DNA of 64,000 nt from Deltaproteobacteria bacterium. Its GTDB lineage: Bacteria > Desulfobacterota > JAENJC01. A program made the translations under genes and the position numbers. Below, piece by piece: positions 33,525-41,343 of the stretch. The stretch lies in contig JAUSKU010000084.1 of NCBI GenBank assembly GCA_030646755.1, positions 1-64,000 on the forward strand, in the 5' to 3' direction. The notes under the pieces are model-generated. The model saw only the letters and a list, made by a program, of their open reading frames with translations, was not told the DNA's origin and searched no databases. Positions within the stretch are counted from its first letter, which is position 1. Each line of letters opens with the position of its first letter.

Positions 33525-33800
33525 ATGAACAAGTCTGAACTTATAGTCGCCTTGGCAAAAAAGGAGAACCTTACCAAGCAAAAGGCGGAAGAAGTTATAA
33601 ATACCATATTCGACAGCATGGTTGATGCCTTATTGACCGGAGAACGGATAGAGATAAGGGGTTTTGGAAGCTTTATGGTGAGAGAGTACGGCTCTTACAC
33701 AGGAAGGAACCCAAAGACAGGCGAGTCTATTTCTGTATCCCCAAAAAAACTCCCCTTCTTTAAGGTAGGGAAAGAGATGAAAAAGATCGTTGACAACTGA
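33525..33800 (+). CDS. HU/IHF-family DNA-binding protein
   Basis: A 91-residue histone-like protein that bends DNA as a dimer. It opens MNKSELIVALAKKENLTKQK and contains the family signature GFGSFMVREYGSYTGRNPKT with the arginine-rich beta arm tip RNPKTGE. Length and sequence are full. It has its own promoter and a strong ribosome binding site. LivF follows after four bases. Confidence 0.93.
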   Translation: MNKSELIVALAKKENLTKQKAEEVINTIFDSMVDALLTGERIEIRGFGSFMVREYGSYTGRNPKTGESISVSPKKLPFFKVGKEMKKIVDN

Positions 33801-33803
33801 TTA

Positions 33804-34499
33804 ATGCTTAAACTCTCCAAGGTCAATGTTCACTATTCTGAAATAGAGGCCCTGAAAAGTATATCATTGGAAGTAAATCAGGGCGAGATCGTTTCCCTGA
33901 TAGGGGCCAATGGGGCCGGCAAATCCACGACCCTCATGACCATTTCCGGTATAATCAAACCAACCAAAGGACAGATTGAATTTGAAGGCAAGACAATAGA
34001 CTCCCTTTCGCCTGAGTCTATTGTCAAAATGGGACTATTGCATGTCCCGGAAGGGAGGAGGATATTCCCGCGCCTTTCAGTAAAGGAAAACCTCCTCCTT
34101 GGCGCATATCTGAGAAGAGACCATATTGAGGATGAGCTGGACCGGGTATATGGAATATTCCCTATCCTTAAAGAAAGGTCAAATCAGTCAGGGGTTACCC
34201 TGAGCGGCGGTGAACAGCAGATGTTGGCCATAGGAAGGGCGTTGATGGGCAAGCCCAAACTCCTCCTCTTAGATGAACCGTCTCTTGGACTGGCGCCCAT
34301 ATTCGTCAAAAAGATATTTGAGGTGATTCAGGAGATAAACAAAGAGGGGGTTACCGTTCTCCTGGTTGAGCAAAATGCCCATTTAGCACTTCAGGTATCT
34401 CACAGAGGATACATCCTTGAAACCGGAAGGGTCGTTCACCACGACGAATCTCAAAGGCTTATAAGCAATGAGAAGGTCAAGGAAGCCTACCTCGGTTAA
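33804..34499 (+). CDS. livF: LivF-type branched-chain amino acid ABC transporter ATPase
   Basis: A 231-residue ABC ATPase. Walker A GANGAGKST, signature TLSGGEQQMLAIGRAL, Walker B LLLDEPSLGLAP and the LivF hallmark LLHVPEGRRIFPRLSVKENL are present. LivF normally pairs with LivG and the LivHM permease, none of which is in the window; here it trails the HU gene. It may serve a transporter encoded elsewhere or may have been separated from its operon. Confidence 0.9.
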   Translation: MLKLSKVNVHYSEIEALKSISLEVNQGEIVSLIGANGAGKSTTLMTISGIIKPTKGQIEFEGKTIDSLSPESIVKMGLLHVPEGRRIFPRLSVKENLLLGAYLRRDHIEDELDRVYGIFPILKERSNQSGVTLSGGEQQMLAIGRALMGKPKLLLLDEPSLGLAPIFVKKIFEVIQEINKEGVTVLLVEQNAHLALQVSHRGYILETGRVVHHDESQRLISNEKVKEAYLG

Positions 34500-34533
34500 A
34501 GGATATCTCCTTGAACAGACATCTCCCAGTTTA

Positions 34534-35844
34534 CTACCCCCTCTTCCTGAACTGAAGCCTAATAGGTGTCCCCTCAAACCCGAATGCCTCTCTGAGCTTG
34601 TTTTCCAGGTACCTCTCATAGGAGAAATGTATACCTTCGGGGAAGTTGGTGAATAATGTGAAGGTCGGGGGCTTCACAGTGGTCTGTGTTATATAATAGA
34701 ACTTCACAGTCCTGTTCCTGAACAGCCCGGGGAGATGCCCCTTTGTCATCTCCTCAAAGGCCCTGTTTAATACCCCTGTCCCAATCCTCTTATTGCATTC
34801 GGCGAAAACACTGTCTACGACGTCCAGTACCTTTACGGCCCTCTGCCCTGTCAGGGCAGATATGGAGATGACAGGGGCATAAGCCAGATATTTGAGCTTG
34901 AAACGGACGTCATCCACGTATTTCTCGTAGGTCTTTGTCTCTTTTTCAATCAGGTCCCACTTGTTTACTACAATAACGCAACCCTTCCCTTTTTCATGGG
35001 CATATCCCGCAACCTTGGTATCCTGCTCTGTAACGCCCTCTACCGCATCTATGAGAAGCAGAACCACGTCGCACCGCTCCATGCTCCTAAGCGCCTGGAC
35101 TACCGTGAACTTTTCAAGCTTCTGGCTTACCCTCCCCTTCTTTCTTATTCCGGCTGTGTCTATGAGCAGGTACTTTTTGTCGTTAGCTGTCAGCAGGGTA
35201 TCTATGGCATCCCTTGTTGTCCCAGGGATGTCGCTTACTATCACCCTCTCGTAACCCAACAATTTGTTTATGAGTGATGACTTCCCTACATTCGGCCTGC
35301 CGATAACCGCAAGCCTTGTTAGATCCTCGGACAGAGGTTCTTCCCTGTACTCAGGGATAAGGCTTAGAACCCTTTCCATTAACTCCCCTGTTCCGATGCC
35401 GTGTTCGGCGGACACAGGGAAAGGCTCAGACAACCCAAGGGAGTAAAAGTCGTAAAGGCCCTCCATCCTTTTTTGGGAGTCTATCTTGTTTACGGCAAAC
35501 ACCAGAGGTTTCTCAGAACGCCTGAGAAGATCAGCTACATCATGGTCTTCAGGCGTCAATCCCTCCTTGCCGTCGGCAAGGAATATGATGAGATCGGCCT
35601 CTTCAACAGCCAGCATCGCCTGTTCCCTCATCTGAGCAAGAATATCTTCCTTTGACTCTGGTTCGAAACCGCCTGTATCTATCAGGGTAAAGGTGCGGTC
35701 GTCCCATGTGACGTCTATATAGTTCCTGTCCCTGGTTACGCCGGGCATGTCGTCTACAATAGCCTTCCTCCTTCCTGATATGCGGTTAAAGAGGGTGGAC
35801 TTCCCTACGTTCGGTCTTCCTACAATGGCAACTATTGGTTTCAT
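34534..35844 (-). CDS. der: ribosome biogenesis GTPase Der (EngA)
   Basis: Tandem G-domain GTPase of 436 residues acting in 50S subunit assembly. Both P loops are seen, GRPNVGKST (residue 8) and GRPNVGKSS (near 185), with DTPG-type switch motifs (DTGG and DTAG) and NKID and NKWD specificity motifs. The C-terminal KH-like domain ends GTPIRLQFRKRG. Full length. Confidence 0.95.
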   Translation of the reverse strand: MKPIVAIVGRPNVGKSTLFNRISGRRKAIVDDMPGVTRDRNYIDVTWDDRTFTLIDTGGFEPESKEDILAQMREQAMLAVEEADLIIFLADGKEGLTPEDHDVADLLRRSEKPLVFAVNKIDSQKRMEGLYDFYSLGLSEPFPVSAEHGIGTGELMERVLSLIPEYREEPLSEDLTRLAVIGRPNVGKSSLINKLLGYERVIVSDIPGTTRDAIDTLLTANDKKYLLIDTAGIRKKGRVSQKLEKFTVVQALRSMERCDVVLLLIDAVEGVTEQDTKVAGYAHEKGKGCVIVVNKWDLIEKETKTYEKYVDDVRFKLKYLAYAPVISISALTGQRAVKVLDVVDSVFAECNKRIGTGVLNRAFEEMTKGHLPGLFRNRTVKFYYITQTTVKPPTFTLFTNFPEGIHFSYERYLENKLREAFGFEGTPIRLQFRKRG

Positions 35845-35889
35845 GTATTAAGAATAACAGATGGGCGGGGAAAGATGCAACCATAAAAA

Positions 35890-35936
35890 CTCCCCTCCCC
35901 TGGTGGGAGGGGATGAAGGGGAGGGGAGGGCAAGGG
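35890..35936. repeat. CCCCTCCC hairpin repeat
   Basis: CCCCTCCC and GGGAGGGG pair around a five-base loop, followed by a G-rich tail. It lies between der and the 236-residue protein genes; similar in type to the element at 27009. Confidence 0.5.
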
Positions 35937-35949
35937 GATTGTATTGGAA

Positions 35950-36660
35950 TTACTGCAGTTCCTGTAGCTCTTTTATAAGTTTCTGGACATCCATATATAT
36001 AGGTTCCTGGGCCTTTTCATCAGTAACCCAGTCGTTATTCTTCTCTCCTCCTGCGTAACTGTCCATCTTGGCTCCTATGTCATTCTGGAGTTTATCTATC
36101 GCATCCTGATAGAACTGGTCCTGGACAACAGGGTCTGTGCTGTTTGCGGCATACTCGATAAGCTCGATTACCTCATCCGTCTTCTCGCAGAAGGCGTTCT
36201 TCCTCTGAGATGGGTTGTTCTTGAACGAGCTGTCCGGAAGTGAACCTATAGCAATGCAGATATCCGCTGCCATCTCCTTGGGATCTTTCTTCTTCGGAGC
36301 AACTGCAAGCTCAACCGATCTCTTGCAGAGGTTCATCGAACCTCCGCCCTGCATGATAAGCTTGAAGGTATGGGGGCCCGTAAACGGGCCATACCTCTTG
36401 GTAAATGAGGTACTGAAGAAGCTGTAATTGTACGAATTATAGGCTCCGTCAACATAGAACCAGGCATAATAGCTGTATCCTGAGTTAACCTTTCCAGCTG
36501 CGTCTATAAAGTATCCATTTCCCTGGTCTGCATCCGGCCCTGTCAGGGAAAGGTTTGCGCAGGTATCAGAGAATGTGGCCGTTGTTGCGTTGGAATTGGA
36601 GTTTAACAATAAAAGTGCAAGAATGGTGAATAAAAGATATTTTTTCATACAAGCCTCCAT
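35950..36660 (-). CDS. secreted protein of unknown function, paralog 1
   Basis: A 236-residue protein with signal peptide (YLLFTILALLLLNSNSNA). The N-terminal half is a beta-rich domain starting TTATFSDTCANLSLTGPDAD and containing FTGPHTFKLIMQG. The C-terminal half is helical, with NPSQRKNAFCEKTDEVIELI and FYQDAIDKLQNDIGAKMDSY. Paralog of the next gene, ending where that one begins (36660). Families not recognised; an extracellular adhesion or matrix role is possible. Confidence 0.7.
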   Translation of the reverse strand: MEACMKKYLLFTILALLLLNSNSNATTATFSDTCANLSLTGPDADQGNGYFIDAAGKVNSGYSYYAWFYVDGAYNSYNYSFFSTSFTKRYGPFTGPHTFKLIMQGGGSMNLCKRSVELAVAPKKKDPKEMAADICIAIGSLPDSSFKNNPSQRKNAFCEKTDEVIELIEYAANSTDPVVQDQFYQDAIDKLQNDIGAKMDSYAGGEKNNDWVTDEKAQEPIYMDVQKLIKELQELQ

Positions 36661-37370
36661 TAAAGAAGATTCACAAGCTCTCCGACCAGTTGCTGAACAC
36701 TTGGGTATAGATCGCGCTGGGTCGCCTCATTGGTTATCCAGTCGTCCTTTGGATCTCCACCTACTAAGTAGCCGTCCATCTTTGCTCCTATATCGTTCAG
36801 AAGCTTGTCTATCGCCTCCTGGTAATATTGTTTTTTGGCTGTCGGGTCTGTACTGGCCTCTGCGTATTCAATGAGTCGTATCACCTCATCCGTCTTGTTA
36901 CAGAAGGCATTCTTCCTCTGTTCCGGGTTGTTCTTAAATGCGCCGCCTGGAAGATCCTTTATGACTGTGCAGATATCTGCCGCCATCTTCTTCAGGTCCT
37001 TTCTTGCTACAGTAAGTTCGACAAATCGCCAGCTAAGATCGTGAATCGGACCACACAGAATGGTGAGCTTGAAAGTATGGGCTCCAGTAAAAGTTCCGAA
37101 GTTTTGGGTGAAAGATGGATCAAAAACGCTGGAACTGGAATATCCACTATAGTGCTCATCTATATAAAGGGAGGCATTATGAAAACTCCCCAGGTTGTTC
37201 CTTCCAGATGCCTCTATGTAGTAAGTGGAACCCGGGTCTACACTCGGCCCTGTGAGGGAAAGGGTCGCGCATGTGTCAGAGAAGGTGGAGGTTAATGCAC
37301 TGGCATTGGTACTTAGAAATAGAACCGAAAGAAAGGTGAATAGCAGGAATCTTTTCATAGGCGCCTCCAT
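36660..37370 (-). CDS. secreted protein of unknown function, paralog 2
   Basis: Tandem paralog of the preceding entry, also 236 residues: signal peptide (FLLFTFLSVLFLSTNASA), beta domain with LTSTFSDTCATLSLTGPSVD and FTGAHTFKLTILCG, helical C-terminal domain with NPEQRKNAFCNKTDEVIRLI and YYQEAIDKLLNDIGAKMDGY. The C-terminal domain is better conserved between the two than the beta domain. The stop of this gene and the start of its paralog meet at 36660. Confidence 0.7.
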   Translation of the reverse strand: MEAPMKRFLLFTFLSVLFLSTNASALTSTFSDTCATLSLTGPSVDPGSTYYIEASGRNNLGSFHNASLYIDEHYSGYSSSSVFDPSFTQNFGTFTGAHTFKLTILCGPIHDLSWRFVELTVARKDLKKMAADICTVIKDLPGGAFKNNPEQRKNAFCNKTDEVIRLIEYAEASTDPTAKKQYYQEAIDKLLNDIGAKMDGYLVGGDPKDDWITNEATQRDLYPSVQQLVGELVNLL

Positions 37371-37433
37371 TTGAGATTATATGAAAAGTGCAGCCTTGAA
37401 TTATCATACCATATTTGACTTAAGAACAACAAA

Positions 37434-38183
37434 CTATTTTTTCTTTTCCATCTCCCTGTCCCTCATCATGTTCCACCTGACCCAATCGCTCTGTTCATCC
37501 ATGTCATTCTTCTTGAAAGACTCTATCTTTTTTACCCCTGCCTGGTTTATTGTAAATTTCTGCATATTTCTTACTATGTAGCTCCACTCCTGCAGGGTGA
37601 CCTCCTTGGGCCCTTCCACATACCCTGGCTTTGCCACCTCCCTCGGAGCCTCTATTCTAGTTACAGGCCCGTTGGCCCTCTGCATCGGGTTGTATACCTC
37701 TACCGCCCCTTCATAGACATTCAACTGAGTAGAGCCGCCGAGAGCAACCTCGACCCGGAATGTGGTCCCACGGATTGATGCCCCTGCTATGGGTGACTCC
37801 ACCTTGAATTCTGTTTTTTCGCCCAGCTTGCCTACCTTTGCCCAGAGGTTCCCCTGTTCCATCTTTATGTCCGTCTCTACCTTACCCTGTGACTCTTCAA
37901 CCAGCTTGACCAGGTCAACGGTGGTATTCTCATCAAGCCTTATTACCGTCCCTGCTTCCAACCTTATCTCAGCCCTGGTCTTCTCCAGGGTCTTGATCTT
38001 ATCCCCTGAAGCAAGGTTTGTGTTTTCCTTCGCCCGCTCCCACTCCTCGCCCGCAGTCCCTTTCTTCTGGGCTACCCCTTTTACATAGGTGACAACCCCT
38101 GCATTTGACGGGATATCATCTGCAAAAACAGAAATAGCTGAGATAAAAAATATGATAGCAGCTACTAAACTTGGAATGTTCAT
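37434..38183 (-). CDS. secreted FecR-domain protein
   Basis: About 249 residues: signal peptide (LVAAIIFFISAISVFA), then a FecR domain with VTYVKGVAQKKGTAGEEWER, GDKIKTLEKTRAEIRL and FKVESPIAGASIRGTTFRVE. In contrast to true FecR there is no anti-sigma helix or transmembrane segment, so a periplasmic or surface scaffold role is more likely. ATG at 38183 has AGGAG upstream and is chosen over the in-frame start at 38216. Confidence 0.82.
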   Translation of the reverse strand: MNIPSLVAAIIFFISAISVFADDIPSNAGVVTYVKGVAQKKGTAGEEWERAKENTNLASGDKIKTLEKTRAEIRLEAGTVIRLDENTTVDLVKLVEESQGKVETDIKMEQGNLWAKVGKLGEKTEFKVESPIAGASIRGTTFRVEVALGGSTQLNVYEGAVEVYNPMQRANGPVTRIEAPREVAKPGYVEGPKEVTLQEWSYIVRNMQKFTINQAGVKKIESFKKNDMDEQSDWVRWNMMRDREMEKKK

Positions 38184-38224
38184 GTTTTCTCCTGTCGAAC
38201 CAGTCCGTATTGTCATATCTAAGC

Positions 38225-38267
38225 CTGAGGCGAAGAATCTAAAACAAGATCCTTCGCTGCACTCAGG
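38225..38267. repeat. REP-like palindrome between fecR-type gene and era
   Basis: CTGAGGCGAAGAATCT and CCTTCGCTGCACTCAGG form an imperfect hairpin, related to the elements at 28677, 29558 and 30433. It lies between era and the FecR-type gene. Confidence 0.5.
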
Positions 38268-38279
38268 ATGACAAAAAAA

Positions 38280-39167
38280 CTATTCAATCCCCAACTCTTT
38301 TAGGAAGCTGGGGTCCTTCCTCCACTCCTTGCGTACCTTTACCCATAGCTCCAGATAAACCTTACAGCCAAGGACCCCTTCTATCTCCTTCCTGGCCTCT
38401 GTCCCTATTCTCTTAAGCATATTTCCGCCCTTCCCTATAATTATACCCTTTTGAGAATCCCTTTCCACATAGATGGTGGCAGTGATAGAAACGAGGTTTT
38501 CCTTTTCCTTGAACTCCTCCACCATTACGGCGATGGAATAGGGGATTTCCTCCCTGGTCAGGTTTATGGCCTTCTCCCTTATTATCTCGGCTGCCACAAA
38601 CCTCATCGGCTTGTCAGTCAATGTATCTTCCGGGAAGTACATGGGCCCTTCCGGGAGAGCGTTTTTAATCATCCTTATAAGCTCCTCGGTCCCTTCCCCA
38701 GTGGCAGCTGATAGAGGGACGATCTCCCGAAAATTGTAAGAAGAGGAGTATCTGGCAATCTGAGGCAACAGCAGGTCTTTCTTTATCAGGTCCACCTTGT
38801 TTATTATAAGGAATGCGGGAGGCCTTGCCTCTTTCACTGATTCGAGGACCATCTCATCCTCTTCTGTGAAAGGCCTTGCTGCATCCACCACGGCAAGGAT
38901 CAGGTCTGTCCCTTCAATACTTGACAGGGCCTCCTTCACCATAAGCCTATCCATGAGATACTTTCCCTTGTGTATCCCTGGGGTATCAAGGAATATGAGC
39001 TGCCCTCCCTCTACATTTTTTACTCCGAGGATCTTATTCCTTGTGGTCTGGGGTCTGTCTGAGATGATAGACAACTTCTCCCCAAGGATTGCGTTCATCA
39101 GTGTGGATTTCCCAACATTGGGCCTTCCTATTATTGCTATGAAACCGGATTTGAATGGCTTTTCTAT
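38280..39167 (-). CDS. era: GTPase Era with apparent non-standard start codon
   Basis: Era, about 295 residues, a 16S rRNA-binding GTPase in 30S maturation. G1 is GRPNVGKST (residues 14-22 of my model), switch II DTPGIHKGKY, specificity NKVD, and the C-terminal KH domain has IIGKGGNMLKRIG. The first ATG in frame (39098) lies after the P loop and cannot be the start. No ATG, GTG or TTG lies between the upstream in-frame stop (39218) and the P loop. ATA at 39167, six bases after AAGGAG, gives a normal N-terminus (xEKPFKSGFIAIIGRP). It follows rnc by about 40 bases. Confidence 0.88.
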   Translation of the reverse strand: MEKPFKSGFIAIIGRPNVGKSTLMNAILGEKLSIISDRPQTTRNKILGVKNVEGGQLIFLDTPGIHKGKYLMDRLMVKEALSSIEGTDLILAVVDAARPFTEEDEMVLESVKEARPPAFLIINKVDLIKKDLLLPQIARYSSSYNFREIVPLSAATGEGTEELIRMIKNALPEGPMYFPEDTLTDKPMRFVAAEIIREKAINLTREEIPYSIAVMVEEFKEKENLVSITATIYVERDSQKGIIIGKGGNMLKRIGTEARKEIEGVLGCKVYLELWVKVRKEWRKDPSFLKELGIE

Positions 39168-39205
39168 GACTATCTCCTTTTTATAGAGACAGGCCTTCAG
39201 GCCTG

Positions 39206-39901
39206 TCAGAACGTCTTACGTCTTACGAGGTTTTCTAAGGCCTCTCTGGCCGCCTCCTGTTCCGCCTCTTTCTTTGTCTTCCCATTTCCTGTCCCATAGA
39301 GCTTGCCTTCTATTTGCAGCTCCACCTCGAACATCCTTGCATGATCAGGACCTGATGTAGTTTTCAAATTATATACAGGCATGCATCTTAGCCTCTCCTG
39401 GGTCAATTCCTGAAGCCTTGTCTTATAGTCAATGTAGAGGTCGGTTTTAGAAAGGAGTTTGGAGAAGTGGCTGGACACAATCCTGAAGGCTTCTTCAAAT
39501 CCCCCATCCATATATATAGCAGCAATGACTGCCTCAAATGAGTCTGCAAGTATGGAAGGCTTTTTCCTGCCGTCACTGAGCTCTTCCCCGCGGCCGAGGA
39601 GCAGGTACTGGTCAAGGCCGATCCCTTTTGCCATTACGGCGAGGTGGCTTTCATTGACCACTGATGCCCTGAGCTTGGACATCTCCCCCTCAGGCAGGTT
39701 GGGGAATTGTTCCATGATAAGGTGACTGATGGCCAGGTCAAGCACCGCGTCACCCAAAAACTCAAGCCGCTCGTTATCCGTGAGCGGCCCCTTTTTCTCA
39801 TTTGCATAAGATTTATGGGTCAGTGCCTGGAGGAGAGTCCCTTCATTCTTGAAGGAATAGGAAAGGACCTTCTGCAGCGCCTTCAATTCGTTTGTTCGCA
39901 T
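39206..39901 (-). CDS. rnc: ribonuclease III
   Basis: RNase III of 231 residues, cleaving double-stranded RNA in rRNA and mRNA processing. Catalytic signature NERLEFLGDAVLDL (near residue 43) and the second acidic site DSFEAVIAAIYMDGG are present. The C-terminal dsRNA-binding domain has GKTKKEAEQEAAREAL. The rnc-era order is widespread. Confidence 0.95.
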   Translation of the reverse strand: MRTNELKALQKVLSYSFKNEGTLLQALTHKSYANEKKGPLTDNERLEFLGDAVLDLAISHLIMEQFPNLPEGEMSKLRASVVNESHLAVMAKGIGLDQYLLLGRGEELSDGRKKPSILADSFEAVIAAIYMDGGFEEAFRIVSSHFSKLLSKTDLYIDYKTRLQELTQERLRCMPVYNLKTTSGPDHARMFEVELQIEGKLYGTGNGKTKKEAEQEAAREALENLVRRKTF

Positions 39902-39926
39902 TTGAGGTCCATGGTTCGTGAAGGTA

Positions 39927-41240
39927 TCAAAGCAGGTTTGCCGCTCTCTCTGCCAGCTCTGACCTTTCGCCCTTTGAGAGGGTCACATGGCCGGCTATAG
40001 CCTCATTCTTGAACCTCTCAGTAACGTATGAGAGGCCGTTGCTGGATGAATCAATATACGGATTGTCGATCTGGTAAGGGTCTCCGGTCAGGACAATCTT
40101 GGTATTATCGCCTGCCCTGGTTATAATGGTCTTTATCTCGTGAGGTGTCAGATTCTGGGCCTCGTCAACAATCATATACTGCTTGGGAATGCTTCTTCCC
40201 CTGATATATGTAAGAGGTTCCAGCACCAGTATCCCCTGGTTTACAAGTTCCTTGTAATTGTAATGTTTCCCCTTCTCCTTCTTATCAAGGCCGAAGATCA
40301 GTTCCAGGTTGTCAAAAATCGGCTGCATCCAGGGCGAAAGCTTCTCCTCCAAGGCCCCAGGCAGATACCCTATGTCTTTCCCAAGGGGGAAGATGGGTCG
40401 TGAAACCAGAAGTCTTATATAAGCCTCCTCATCAGCAGTCTTCTTCAACCCGGCGGCGATGGCAAGCAATGTCTTGCCTGTACCTGCCTTCCCTGCCAGG
40501 GAAACAAGCTTTATCGAGTCATCGAGAAGGAGGTCCAGGGCAAATCTCTGCTCGGCATTCTTAGGATAAATTCCCCATACCCCTTCCTTTGGAAGATTCA
40601 ACGGCATCAGGGAATCTTTTTCCTTATCGAACCTGCTAAGTGCCGTATGCTTAGGGTCGCCTTCATCAACAAGGATGACACCTTCATTTGGATGCAAATC
40701 CTTTTCAGACGACTTAAGATATCCATCGGCATAATAATGGTCTATTGTGTCCTTTGTAACCACTAATGTTCTAAAACCCTCATACAGCTCACTTATCTCC
40801 ACCTTGTCGGACTCGTAGTCCCTTGCACTGAGACCCAGGACATCAGCCTTGATCCTGAGGTTCGTATCTTTGGTTACAAGGCAGACCGGCTTGTCACCCT
40901 TTTCCTTTAGCTCCATAGCAACGGACAGTATCTGATTATCCGCCTTGTCCATGATCAGCTCAGGCGGGAGGAGATTGGTCTTGGATGAAGGGATAAAGAC
41001 TCTTAAAGTACCTCCACTTTCAAGGTTTACCCCTTTAAACAAAGGTCCCTGAGACCTCATGTTGTCAAGCATCCTTGAAACCTGCCTAGCGTTACGGCCT
41101 ATTTCGTTCAGGTCTTTCTTGAACCTGTCCAGTTCCTCAATGGCCACTATTGGGATTATAAGGTCGTTGTCTTCGAAGGCAAAAAGGGAGTTTACATCGT
41201 GGAGAAGGACGTTTGTGTCCAGGACATAATATTTTTTCAT
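39927..41240 (-). CDS. PhoH family ATPase with N-terminal PIN domain (PhoH2-type)
   Basis: A 437-residue protein. The N-terminal PIN ribonuclease domain opens KKYYVLDTNVLLHD and includes ITKDTNLRIKADVLGL-like acidic residues. The C-terminal PhoH ATPase domain has Walker A GKAGTGKTLLA and Walker B YMIVDEAQNLTPHEIKTIIT. PhoH2 proteins are RNA helicase-nucleases. It is followed by rnc and era on the same strand. The start lies 103 bases from divergent hgcA. Confidence 0.9.
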   Translation of the reverse strand: MKKYYVLDTNVLLHDVNSLFAFEDNDLIIPIVAIEELDRFKKDLNEIGRNARQVSRMLDNMRSQGPLFKGVNLESGGTLRVFIPSSKTNLLPPELIMDKADNQILSVAMELKEKGDKPVCLVTKDTNLRIKADVLGLSARDYESDKVEISELYEGFRTLVVTKDTIDHYYADGYLKSSEKDLHPNEGVILVDEGDPKHTALSRFDKEKDSLMPLNLPKEGVWGIYPKNAEQRFALDLLLDDSIKLVSLAGKAGTGKTLLAIAAGLKKTADEEAYIRLLVSRPIFPLGKDIGYLPGALEEKLSPWMQPIFDNLELIFGLDKKEKGKHYNYKELVNQGILVLEPLTYIRGRSIPKQYMIVDEAQNLTPHEIKTIITRAGDNTKIVLTGDPYQIDNPYIDSSSNGLSYVTERFKNEAIAGHVTLSKGERSELAERAANLL

Positions 41241-41299
41241 AACGACATTCTATGAAATTAGCGGTCTAAGGTCAAGGGGGATAATTTGCCTGCGATGAT

Positions 41300-41328
41300 T
41301 TGACAAATTCTATCCCTGTCAGTATCAT
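41300..41328 (+). promoter_or_regulatory. sigma70-like promoter of hgcAB
   Basis: TTGACA, 17-base spacer, TATCAT, ending 15 bases before the hgcA start. An AGGGA ribosome binding site precedes the ATG at 41344. No ArsR-type operator is obvious, although ATCCCT and AGGGAT flank the -10 region as a small inverted repeat. Confidence 0.6.
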
Positions 41329-41343
41329 AAGTTTTAGGGATCT

